Shown here piece after piece: positions 1-6,113 of a DNA stretch of 7,294 nt. The translations under genes and the position numbers were made by a program. Positions within the stretch are counted from its first letter, which is position 1, and each line of letters starts with the position of its first letter. Source of the DNA: Actinomycetota bacterium (GTDB taxonomy: Bacteria; Actinomycetota; Acidimicrobiia; Acidimicrobiales; JAHWLA01); contig JAHWLA010000144.1 in NCBI GenBank assembly GCA_019347595.1, positions 1 to 7,294 on the forward strand. Direction: 5' to 3'. The notes below the pieces were generated by a model. The model was not told the DNA's origin. It did no database searches and worked only from the letters and a program-made list of their open reading frames with translations.

Positions 1-327
1 GCCGTTGTTGTCGTCCTCGAAGTCGTCGTCGTTGCCGCAGCCGTTGTTGCCGTCCTTGTCGGCGTCGAAGCCGCCGCTGCCGCCGGGCTTGTCGGCGCCG
101 CCGTTGCTCATGCCGTCGGGGTCCGACGTCGACTTGCCCTGCGTGCCCGATCCGCCGGGCTCCTCCGACTTGTCCTTGCCCGACGGATGGTCGTTCGGCG
201 TCGTGTCCGGCTCCTTGTCGGGAGCGCCCACCGCGCCCGACGTCCACACTCCCGAGAGGACCAGCAGCAGCCCCAAGCTGATTGCTCCGACGCCCCCCTG
301 GCGCGTGACGCCAGGCCTCGTGCTCAT
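1..327 (-). CDS. Secreted Asp/Gly/Asn-rich protein, N-terminal 109 residues (partial, runs off window)
   Basis: No enzymatic function is recognised. The ATG at 327-325 is chosen because a near-perfect Shine-Dalgarno GGAGGAG (complement of 335-341) sits 7 nt upstream. The frame stays open to base 1, so the C-terminus is missing. Residues 1-35 look like a signal peptide: basic residues R4 and R9, a hydrophobic core around I16-V27, and a likely cleavage after A35 (VGA before P36). The rest of the visible protein is low complexity and charged (Asp, Lys, Gly, Ser, Pro) with no globular character. Near the edge, residues 88-100 read DADKDGNNGCGND, which resembles a calcium-binding DxDxDG loop, followed by an acidic stretch (DDDFEDDNNG). 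Similar 'DGNNGCGND..DDNNG' segments occur, as far as I recall, in uncharacterised secreted actinobacterial proteins. It follows the lipoprotein gene by 113 bp on the same strand and may have its own promoter. Export is fairly secure; calcium binding is only inferred. Confidence 0.8.
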   Translation of the reverse strand, partial: MSTRPGVTRQGGVGAISLGLLLVLSGVWTSGAVGAPDKEPDTTPNDHPSGKDKSEEPGGSGTQGKSTSDPDGMSNGGADKPGGSGGFDADKDGNNGCGNDDDFEDDNNG

Positions 328-334
328 GGTGTCG

Positions 335-341
335 CTCCTCC
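335..341 (-). promoter_or_regulatory. Ribosome binding site GGAGGAG of the Asp/Gly/Asn-rich protein gene
   Basis: On the minus strand the bases read GGAGGAG, ending 7 nt before the ATG at 327. This is the strongest Shine-Dalgarno sequence in the window. It fixes the start of the partial gene and argues that the short secreted frame is real and well translated. Confidence 0.8.
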
Positions 342-396
342 GTTCTGGTGATCGCAGCGGGCCGAAAAACCCTTGCAATCACTGGCTGAATGCGAT

Positions 397-414
397 GCCG
401 GGAATGTTCCCGGC
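397..414 (-). terminator. 18-bp perfect palindrome downstream of the lipoprotein gene; candidate terminator or operator
   Basis: The plus strand reads GCCGGGAA-TG-TTCCCGGC, two perfect 8-bp arms around a 2-bp centre. As RNA it would fold with at least six G/C-rich pairs and a 6-nt loop. It begins 26 bp beyond the lipoprotein stop codon, a normal place for a terminator, and lies about 70 bp before the start of the next gene. There is no T-run after it in the minus direction, so it is not a classical intrinsic terminator. U-less hairpins are common in high-GC actinobacteria, and a protein-binding operator for the downstream gene is an equally possible reading. Confidence 0.4.
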
Positions 415-440
415 CGCGCGGAGGAGCAAACCGCCCGGAA

Positions 441-1346
441 CTACGCGGGATTAGTCGAAGCCAGCACGCTGCTCGATTGAGACTGCACGCCGCTGAGGTC
501 GCTGGTCTCATCGAGACGCACGATGAGGCGGTAACGGTCCGACGCCCACAACGTCTGCCGGATGGTGCCGGTCAGGAAGCCGCTGAGGTTGATGGTGCCC
601 TCGACGACCGACGTGGCGACCGACTCGCCGCCGACGCTCTGGTTCTCGGTGCGCACGGCCTTGAAGGTGCTGTCGAGCGTCAGCCGGTTGTCCGTCGATG
701 TCATCTTCCACGCCCATGTGGCGCCGACCTTGACAGGATCGGGCGCGAACAGCACGGGCGGCGACGGACGGAACTCGAATGTGCCCGCTTGGGTCTCGAG
801 CTTCAGGTGCACGAGCTCGACCCGATCGGCCCCGTAGCGAACGGTCTGCTCGGTGCTGTCGTACTGGTTGTAGCTCAAGAACGTCCGCTGGTCGCTGCCG
901 GTCGGCGGGTCGACGGTCAGCGTGCCCGGGCCGTTGAGGCTCTGGTCGCCGATGCCGGGGATTGTCCGCTTGCCTGTTCGGTTGAACGTGTAGCGACCGG
1001 CCTTGGCCGACTTGCCCGCGGCGACCGCCGAGCCGCCCTTGCCGGGCGTCGCGGTGGCCGTGCTGCCCCCGCCGCCGCCCGACGACGTGCCGCCGCTGCT
1101 CCCCGACGACGCGGCGGCGCCGGGCTTGGTGGTGGCGGTGCCGCCCGCCGCCGCGCCCCCACCGGCAGACACCTCACCGCCGCCGGCTTGCGCCTCGGCG
1201 TCGGCCCCGGGCGGGAGAGTGGTGGTCTCCTCCCCCGGTTGCGTGTCCCCGGTGGTAGCAGCCTTGTCGGCTCCCCCGCCGCCGCACGCGGCGACGAGGA
1301 CGGACACGGCCACGACGATTGCTTTGACGTTCAGCCCCCCACGCAT
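441..1346 (-). CDS. Lipoprotein with Gly/Ser/Thr-rich linker and unrecognised beta-rich C-terminal domain
   Basis: This encodes a predicted 301-residue membrane-anchored lipoprotein of unknown function. The signal peptide (K8, then hydrophobic A9-A20) ends in a lipobox V-A-A-C at residues 18-21, so C21 should be lipidated and hold the protein on the outer face of the membrane. Residues 22-115 are a low-complexity linker of Gly, Ala, Ser and Thr, suited to spanning the cell wall. Residues 116-301 form a polar domain with alternating beta-like strands (RYTFNRTG, GTLTVDPP, TFEFRPSP, ATWAWKMTSTDNRLTLDSTF, YRLIVRLDETS) and no cysteines. I do not recognise its family. The ATG at 1346 is chosen because it puts the signal peptide at the N-terminus and lies 10 nt after the protease stop codon. 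A TTG at 1376 in the same frame would overlap the protease gene and add ten Arg-rich residues. No good Shine-Dalgarno precedes either start, so translation is probably coupled to the protease gene. The lipoprotein call is firm; the role is unknown. Confidence 0.85.
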   Translation of the reverse strand: MRGGLNVKAIVVAVSVLVAACGGGGADKAATTGDTQPGEETTTLPPGADAEAQAGGGEVSAGGGAAAGGTATTKPGAAASSGSSGGTSSGGGGGSTATATPGKGGSAVAAGKSAKAGRYTFNRTGKRTIPGIGDQSLNGPGTLTVDPPTGSDQRTFLSYNQYDSTEQTVRYGADRVELVHLKLETQAGTFEFRPSPPVLFAPDPVKVGATWAWKMTSTDNRLTLDSTFKAVRTENQSVGGESVATSVVEGTINLSGFLTGTIRQTLWASDRYRLIVRLDETSDLSGVQSQSSSVLASTNPA

Positions 1347-1356
1347 GGACTCGATG

Positions 1357-4300
1357 CTACGGCGACGCCGGGACAACGGCCACTACGAGCCCGTTGAGCA
1401 CCGCACCGGTGGCCGAGCCGCGGTACCCCGCGTCGCCCAGCGCGAACACGCCGCCGTCGCTCGACACCAGCCAGTAGCCCTCGTCGGTGGGCGTCGCCGC
1501 CATGCCGACGACGGGCGCGGCCAGCGGCTCGCCCGCCATGCCGCCACGGTACGCCGCGGCGCGGAAGGCGAAGACACCGCCGTCGCCGCCGTTGAGCCAG
1601 TAGCCGTCGCCCGCCCCGGTGGCCGCCATGCCGGAGATCGACCGGTTCAGCGGCGTGCCCGCCAACGAGCCGCGGAACTCGGCGTCGCCGAAGGCGAACA
1701 CGCCCCCGTCGCGGGAGACCAGCCAGTAGCCGTCGTCGCCCTCGGCGGCCATGGCTGTGATCGGCGCGTTGAGCGAAACCCCGCCGAGCGACCCGAGATA
1801 CGGCGCGTCGCCGAAGGCGAAGACGCCGCCGTCCTCCGCCACCAGCCAGTAGCCGTCGCCGCTCGGCGTCGGGACGATCCCCGCCACCGGGCTGTTCAGG
1901 TCCGTGGCCGCCAGCGAGCCGTGGAACTCGGCGTCGCCGAAGGCGAACACGCCGCCGTCGGCCCCCGCCAGCCAGTAGCCGTCGCGGGCGGGATGTGCCG
2001 CCATGCCCATGATCGGCGCGTTGAGCGACGCACCTCCGAGCGACCCGAGGTACGGCGCCTCGCCGAAGGCGAAGACGCCGCCGTCGGCGGCCGCCAACCA
2101 GTACGCCCCGCACTCGCCGCAGTCGGGCGTGTCGTCGGCACTTCGGCCGCGCTCGTCGTCGCGGCCCATGACGGTCACGGTCGTCGATGCCGTGTCGGTC
2201 AGGCCCTCGGCGTCGCGGACCTCGACGGTGGCGTTGTAGACGCCGGCGGTGTCGTAGCGGTGTGTGACCTCCCGGCCAACGAGTTCGTAGTCGCCGTCGC
2301 CGTCGACATCCCAGCGGTAGGCCAGTTCTTCCGAGGCCTGCCGGTCGTCGGACGAGGCACTGGCGTCGAGGGTGACGCGGCCACCGGTGCCGATGCGGGC
2401 GGGCTTCGCCGTCGCCACCGCCGTGGGCGCGGCGTTGGCTACTTCGGCGCCGTAGCCGTAGTCGAAGGGGCCGCAGCCCGGCCCCGTGCTGAAGCGGACG
2501 TCGGCGGCCAGGTTGCCGGGCGTGGCCGACGGTCCCACGTCGTCGCCTGTCATCGACAGGATCTCGAAGCCCAGGCAGTCGTAGTCGAAGCGCCAGAACC
2601 CGTCTTCGCGCGACGCGTCCTCGTAGTTGTCGACGTGGCCGTCGCCCGCGTCGCTGAACGTGGCCACGTCCGAGGCGCGGAAGGCGGCGTCGTCGAGCTC
2701 GGGCGCCCGGTCGCCGGGCACCGGGTTGGCGTCGAGGATGTGCTGCCGGGGCGGGTCGGGATACCCGTTGTTGCCGTAGCCGCGGGCCTCGTCGGTGTAT
2801 CCCAGCGATAGGCCGGGCGCCCACGTGATGTCGCCTCGGTCGGCTTGGCCCCGGCCGTCGAAGTCGAAGCCGGTGCGATCCCGCAGTTCGAGGTAGTAGG
2901 CGTGATCGGCCGTGCTGGGAATGGCGGCCGACACCGTCTGCCACCCGGCCGTGCAGCGCGCCGCCACCCGGAAGCCGTCGTCTTCGCAGCCACCGTTGTA
3001 GACCGCTTCGTCGTCGGGCGTGGTGTCGAAGTCGTTGTCGTAGATGACGGTGCCGCCCGCCGTGACGGTGACGTTGTCGACGTACCAGCCGGGCCGTGCC
3101 AGGCCGACGTCGGTGGTGTAGGAGAAGCGCAGGACGGCGTCCTCGCCCGCCACGCCCTCGAGATCGAAGGCGTCGTCCACGAACTCCATCGAGGGGTAGT
3201 CGTCGACGGCGGGGCTGCGGTCGGCCTCCTCGGTGCCGTTCTTCCACGACCCGCTCGAACCGGTGATGCCGTTGCCGTACTGGCCCTGGCACGAGCTGTT
3301 ATTGGGGTTCTCGTCGGTGGTGTAGCCGTTGTTGGAGGGATGCGACCGATACGTGCGGCCGCCGTCGGTCGACGTCATCACGTAGCCGTAGTCGTAGTCC
3401 CACTCGATGTCCCAACCCGACTTCAGCGTCACTGTCACCGGGGTGTCGGGTGGGAGGTCGGCCAGCGCGGGCAGGTCGATGTCGAGGTTGTGGCCGCCTG
3501 CGGGCGGGCAGCCGAAGTCGTTGCCCGAGCCCGACCACCAGGCCTGCACATTGCCCGGCTCGGCGGTGTCGAGGTGCTCCTGGGTTACGAGCGTGCGCCC
3601 GGGCAGGCGGGCCACGTAGGCCTCGCCGTTGTCGACCCCCGGCCCGGTGAGTGCGTACGGCGTGCCGTCCGGTTGCACCCAGTCGATCCGGTCGGTGTCG
3701 GCCTTGGTCTCGCCCCAGCCTTCGACGGTCGTGGTGGAGTCGGGCGGTAGCACGCGCGGCACCACCCAGCCGAGCTCCTGGCGGCCGTAGAGGTCCATGT
3801 GCTGCGAGTAGTCGCTCGCCATGAGGTTCCAGGTGCCGTAGGCCTCGTGCTCGTCGACGAACGGGATGCCGTCCGAGTAGTAGAAGTCGGGCAGGCCCAA
3901 CGAGTGGCCGTACTCGTGCGAGATGACGCTGGCGTGGTCGATGGCCGACTCGGGGTTGACGTTGTAGGGACCGACCCGGACCTGGACAGGCCACTCGGTC
4001 GGGGTCGTCGTCATCTCCATGCGCTCGGTGTCGGTGTAGTACAGCGGCCTGCCCTGGTGGTCCTTCAACTGGTCGTCGGAGACGTAGCCCTTGAGGCCGG
4101 TGGCGGGGTCGGTGTAGGCGAACTCCAGGCTGGACGAGTGCGGCCAGATGTTGTCGTAGGGCGGCACGCTCGTCTGCGACACGCCGTTGCCGCCCTCGCC
4201 CTGGAACACCATCATGAAGAAGTCGACAACGCCGTCCTTGTCGGTGTCGTAGTCGGAGTAGTCGATCTCCGGATCGGCGATGTGGGCGGCGTCCCACACG

Positions 4301-6000
4301 GCCTTGGCTGTCGGCCCGCACGCGTCGTCGATGTCGCTGGCCGGTGTGATCGCGGTGACGACGCCGTCGTCGCCGTAGTAGTCGCGGGTGCCGGGGAGCT
4401 GGTACCAGCCGCCGCTGATGCGCTCGGCGTTGAGCGTGTTGGGCGCGTCGCTGAACGTCACCCCGTGGCACGTCCCTTGCGGCTCCAGGTCGGAGAAGCG
4501 GTACCCGCCGTTGTAGAGGGCGGCGTCCCACGGGGCGCTGGCGATGGATGCGGACGGCACGGTGCCGTGCGGGTGAAGCTGCCCGTAGGACATCTCCTGG
4601 AAGAGGTTGTAGGTGGACCCCGGGTAGTCGGGCGCGTTGATGACCTCGTCGAGGCGTTGGCCGGTGTGCTCGGCGGCGTGCTTGAAGTCGTGGTAGTCGA
4701 CCGGCACCACGGGGAACGGGCGGTCGCCGTAGCGGGCGGTGCCGAAGTTGCCCTCGGGCGGGATGACCTTGGGGCCGTGGCTGGTGGCGGTCGTGGTCGG
4801 GTCGCCGGTGGCGTTCAGCGTTGCCGTGGTGGAGAGGTTTTTCCAGACGATCTGCGGGTCCTGGGTGGTGGTGTCGGCCCGCGCCTCCACCACGAGCGTG
4901 GCGGTGGTGCCCGCGTCGGCGGTGGCGGCCGCCAGGGTGGGGATCGACCATGTGATGGCGCCGCCCGTCATGTCGGCGGCCCCCGCGCTGGGCGCGGTGG
5001 CGGTGAACGTGGTGCCGTCGACGGCCGGGACGGTGACGGTGATGCCGGTCGCCGCCTCGTCCGTCGGGTTCCTGACGAGGATGCGGAACGGGTAGGTGTC
5101 GCCCGGCTTCACCCAGCCGACCGACGAGGTGAAGCTGTTCTCCAGCACGAGCGAGTCGGGCACCGTCCGGAGGCGGACGGAGGCGGCGGCGGCGCGGGAC
5201 GCAGCCCATGCCCCGCTGACCAGGTCGTCGTAGGCGGCGTCGACGACTTCCACGGCGATGGTGCGGCGGAAGTCGGTCTCAGGGCCTGCCGTCAGGCCCG
5301 CGGTGGCGGAGCCGGGAACAATGCGATCGATACGGCCCGCCTCGCCGTCGTCGGCGATGAAGGGGCCGAGCACGGTGTCGCCGACGCGCAGGTGGTAGGT
5401 GGCGGCAACCGCCGTCTCCACCACGATTGTGCCGTTGGAGTCCTGCTCGAACATCGTCCCGGTAACAGGGATGTCCTCGCCCGGCTGGTACGGCGACCCG
5501 TCGCTCTTCGGCGTGGCCGTGAGCGTGGCGCCCAGCTTGTTGTGGAAGAAGGTGTGCTCGCCGCCCGGCTCGTCCTCGCCGTCGGTGAACGTCCGCATGG
5601 TGATGTTGCCGCCCGGCCAGTCGGCCTCCGGGGTGACGAGGGCTTCCCACATGTCGATGTCGGTTCGCCAGAAGGCATCGACCCGGGCGACCTCGCTGCC
5701 GTCCTCGGCGAAGAACCCGACCTCGACAGTCGAGTCGGGCGTGGTGCCCGACACGTTGAAGTCCACGAACCCGCAGTCGGTGCGGTCGAAGTAGGGGGAG
5801 AAGCGGAAGCCGACGCCGTCGCAGACGGGCTGGGGAAGCGGGAACTTGATCAGGTCCCATCCCGTAGCGACGTGGGTGGTGGCGCGGTCGGGCGCGTGGG
5901 GGGCCGAGGCTCTCGTGGTGGGCGTCAGGACCACGAGCGCGAGGGCTACCGCGGCGGCGACGGAGAGCCCACGGCGGCGGTACGACGGCACTGGCGACAT
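1357..6000 (-). CDS. Secreted M6-family (immune inhibitor A-like) metalloprotease with PKD domain and six C-terminal repeats
   Basis: This is a predicted zinc endopeptidase of 1547 residues acting outside the cell. The ATG at 6000 is chosen over an in-frame GTG at 6027 because AAGGGAG lies 5 nt upstream of it and the signal peptide then starts cleanly (RRR at 8-10, hydrophobic 12-25, likely cleavage after ASA at 31-33). Approximate order: 34-280, a beta-rich N-terminal region, perhaps including a propeptide; 282-405, a DUF11/CARDB-like Ig-type domain (PGDTYPFRILVRNPTDEAAT); 417-760, the M6 catalytic domain. This has HEYGHSLGLPD at 695-705 (H695 and H699 zinc ligands, E696 catalytic, D705 in the third-ligand position), a conserved WNLMAS with M727, and a DTDKDGVVD acidic motif at 585-593. 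Residues 770-1185 resemble InhA C-terminal VEG/MAM-like domains (W821-W822, GWYVDN around 972). A PKD domain follows at about 1191-1277, then six ~42-residue repeats at 1300-1547. There is no C-terminal membrane anchor or sorting signal, so it is probably released or held by its domains. It is much longer than a typical InhA (about 800 residues). The protease family is secure; the substrate is unknown. Confidence 0.93.
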   Translation of the reverse strand: MSPVPSYRRRGLSVAAAVALALVVLTPTTRASAPHAPDRATTHVATGWDLIKFPLPQPVCDGVGFRFSPYFDRTDCGFVDFNVSGTTPDSTVEVGFFAEDGSEVARVDAFWRTDIDMWEALVTPEADWPGGNITMRTFTDGEDEPGGEHTFFHNKLGATLTATPKSDGSPYQPGEDIPVTGTMFEQDSNGTIVVETAVAATYHLRVGDTVLGPFIADDGEAGRIDRIVPGSATAGLTAGPETDFRRTIAVEVVDAAYDDLVSGAWAASRAAAASVRLRTVPDSLVLENSFTSSVGWVKPGDTYPFRILVRNPTDEAATGITVTVPAVDGTTFTATAPSAGAADMTGGAITWSIPTLAAATADAGTTATLVVEARADTTTQDPQIVWKNLSTTATLNATGDPTTTATSHGPKVIPPEGNFGTARYGDRPFPVVPVDYHDFKHAAEHTGQRLDEVINAPDYPGSTYNLFQEMSYGQLHPHGTVPSASIASAPWDAALYNGGYRFSDLEPQGTCHGVTFSDAPNTLNAERISGGWYQLPGTRDYYGDDGVVTAITPASDIDDACGPTAKAVWDAAHIADPEIDYSDYDTDKDGVVDFFMMVFQGEGGNGVSQTSVPPYDNIWPHSSSLEFAYTDPATGLKGYVSDDQLKDHQGRPLYYTDTERMEMTTTPTEWPVQVRVGPYNVNPESAIDHASVISHEYGHSLGLPDFYYSDGIPFVDEHEAYGTWNLMASDYSQHMDLYGRQELGWVVPRVLPPDSTTTVEGWGETKADTDRIDWVQPDGTPYALTGPGVDNGEAYVARLPGRTLVTQEHLDTAEPGNVQAWWSGSGNDFGCPPAGGHNLDIDLPALADLPPDTPVTVTLKSGWDIEWDYDYGYVMTSTDGGRTYRSHPSNNGYTTDENPNNSSCQGQYGNGITGSSGSWKNGTEEADRSPAVDDYPSMEFVDDAFDLEGVAGEDAVLRFSYTTDVGLARPGWYVDNVTVTAGGTVIYDNDFDTTPDDEAVYNGGCEDDGFRVAARCTAGWQTVSAAIPSTADHAYYLELRDRTGFDFDGRGQADRGDITWAPGLSLGYTDEARGYGNNGYPDPPRQHILDANPVPGDRAPELDDAAFRASDVATFSDAGDGHVDNYEDASREDGFWRFDYDCLGFEILSMTGDDVGPSATPGNLAADVRFSTGPGCGPFDYGYGAEVANAAPTAVATAKPARIGTGGRVTLDASASSDDRQASEELAYRWDVDGDGDYELVGREVTHRYDTAGVYNATVEVRDAEGLTDTASTTVTVMGRDDERGRSADDTPDCGECGAYWLAAADGGVFAFGEAPYLGSLGGASLNAPIMGMAAHPARDGYWLAGADGGVFAFGDAEFHGSLAATDLNSPVAGIVPTPSGDGYWLVAEDGGVFAFGDAPYLGSLGGVSLNAPITAMAAEGDDGYWLVSRDGGVFAFGDAEFRGSLAGTPLNRSISGMAATGAGDGYWLNGGDGGVFAFRAAAYRGGMAGEPLAAPVVGMAATPTDEGYWLVSSDGGVFALGDAGYRGSATGAVLNGLVVAVVPASP
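1360..2103 (-). repeat. Six tandem ~126-bp coding repeats (YWLxxxDGGVFAFGDAxxxGS) at the protease C-terminus
   Basis: The last 248 residues of the protease are six head-to-tail units, each starting with YWL: 2103-1978 (42 aa), 1977-1852 (42), 1851-1729 (41), 1728-1603 (42), 1602-1477 (42) and 1476-1360 (39, ends the protein). The consensus is YWL, three variable residues, DGGVFAFGDA, an aromatic-G-S-L segment, LN(A/S)P, a hydrophobic patch, then (D/E)G. Units 1 and 3 match each other best (APYLGSLGG, SLNAPI), and units 2 and 4 likewise (AEFxGSLA). Units 5 and 6 are more diverged (FAFRAAAYRG, FALGDAGYRG). The ~42-residue period with conserved aromatic and DGG positions would fit blades of a beta-propeller, but the fold is inferred. 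Confidence 0.9.
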
Positions 6001-6005
6001 GCGGG

Positions 6006-6012
6006 CTCCCTT
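6006..6012 (-). promoter_or_regulatory. Ribosome binding site AAGGGAG of the M6 protease gene
   Basis: On the minus strand AAGGGAG ends 5 nt before the ATG at 6000. It lies inside the nine-codon extension that a GTG start at 6027 would create, so it decides the start in favour of ATG 6000. It also gives a standard N-terminus: a short polar stretch, three arginines, then the hydrophobic core. Confidence 0.7.
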
Positions 6013-6089
6013 GCCGAGCCCGGGCACGCGTCGACCCCCCGTCCGCGCGACCGGGATTGGTTTTCGTGTGCCGAGGCTATTCCCGAATC

Positions 6090-6113
6090 GGACTAGGTCG
6101 AACGGGCTAGTCC
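6090..6113 (-). repeat. Inverted repeat GGACTAG / CTAGTCC spanning the gatB stop codon
   Basis: Two perfectly complementary 7-bp arms lie at 6090-6096 and 6107-6113, separated by 10 bp. The second arm contains the gatB stop codon (6107-6109). In RNA the stem would close over the end of the gatB message. No T-run follows it on the minus strand, so it is a weak terminator candidate at best. It may mark the boundary between the housekeeping gatB transcript and the exported-protein genes. Chance occurrence is possible at this arm length. Confidence 0.35.

Noticed and set aside
360..382. TTGCAA (minus strand) as a -35 box for the Asp/Gly/Asn-rich gene
   Set aside because: No acceptable -10 hexamer is found at 16-18 bp.
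1347..1376. TTG start at 1376 for the lipoprotein
   Set aside because: It would overlap the protease gene, has no RBS and adds an Arg-rich leader ahead of an otherwise complete lipoprotein signal peptide.
1360..2103. CRISPR-like regular repeats
   Set aside because: The 126-bp period is in frame, encodes a continuous protein domain, and there are no short identical repeats separated by unique spacers.
1003..2811. 602-codon plus-strand open frame over the repeats and the lipoprotein start
   Set aside because: Its apparent repeated segments (such as GVAEGEHA) are the reverse complement of the protease repeats. It crosses two real genes and has no independent support.
1331..3292. 653-codon minus-strand frame overlapping the protease in another frame
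   Set aside because: Arg/Gly/His-rich shift of the real frame; its repetitiveness mirrors the in-frame repeats.
3299..5209. 636-codon minus-strand frame within the protease gene
   Set aside because: Arg-, His- and Pro-rich out-of-frame translation of the M6 domain region with no motif of its own.
3799..6096. 765-codon open frame on the plus strand opposite the protease gene
   Set aside because: Its translation is rich in Arg, Gly and Val with no recognisable motif, no signal peptide or credible RBS, and it lies wholly antisense to a gene with clear catalytic and domain motifs. Long antisense frames are expected in high-GC DNA.
6074..6102. Possible promoter TTCGAC-17 bp-TAGCCT ahead of the protease gene (minus strand)
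   Set aside because: The spacing is ideal and the site lies just after gatB, but both hexamers match the consensus poorly, so I do not list it as a feature.
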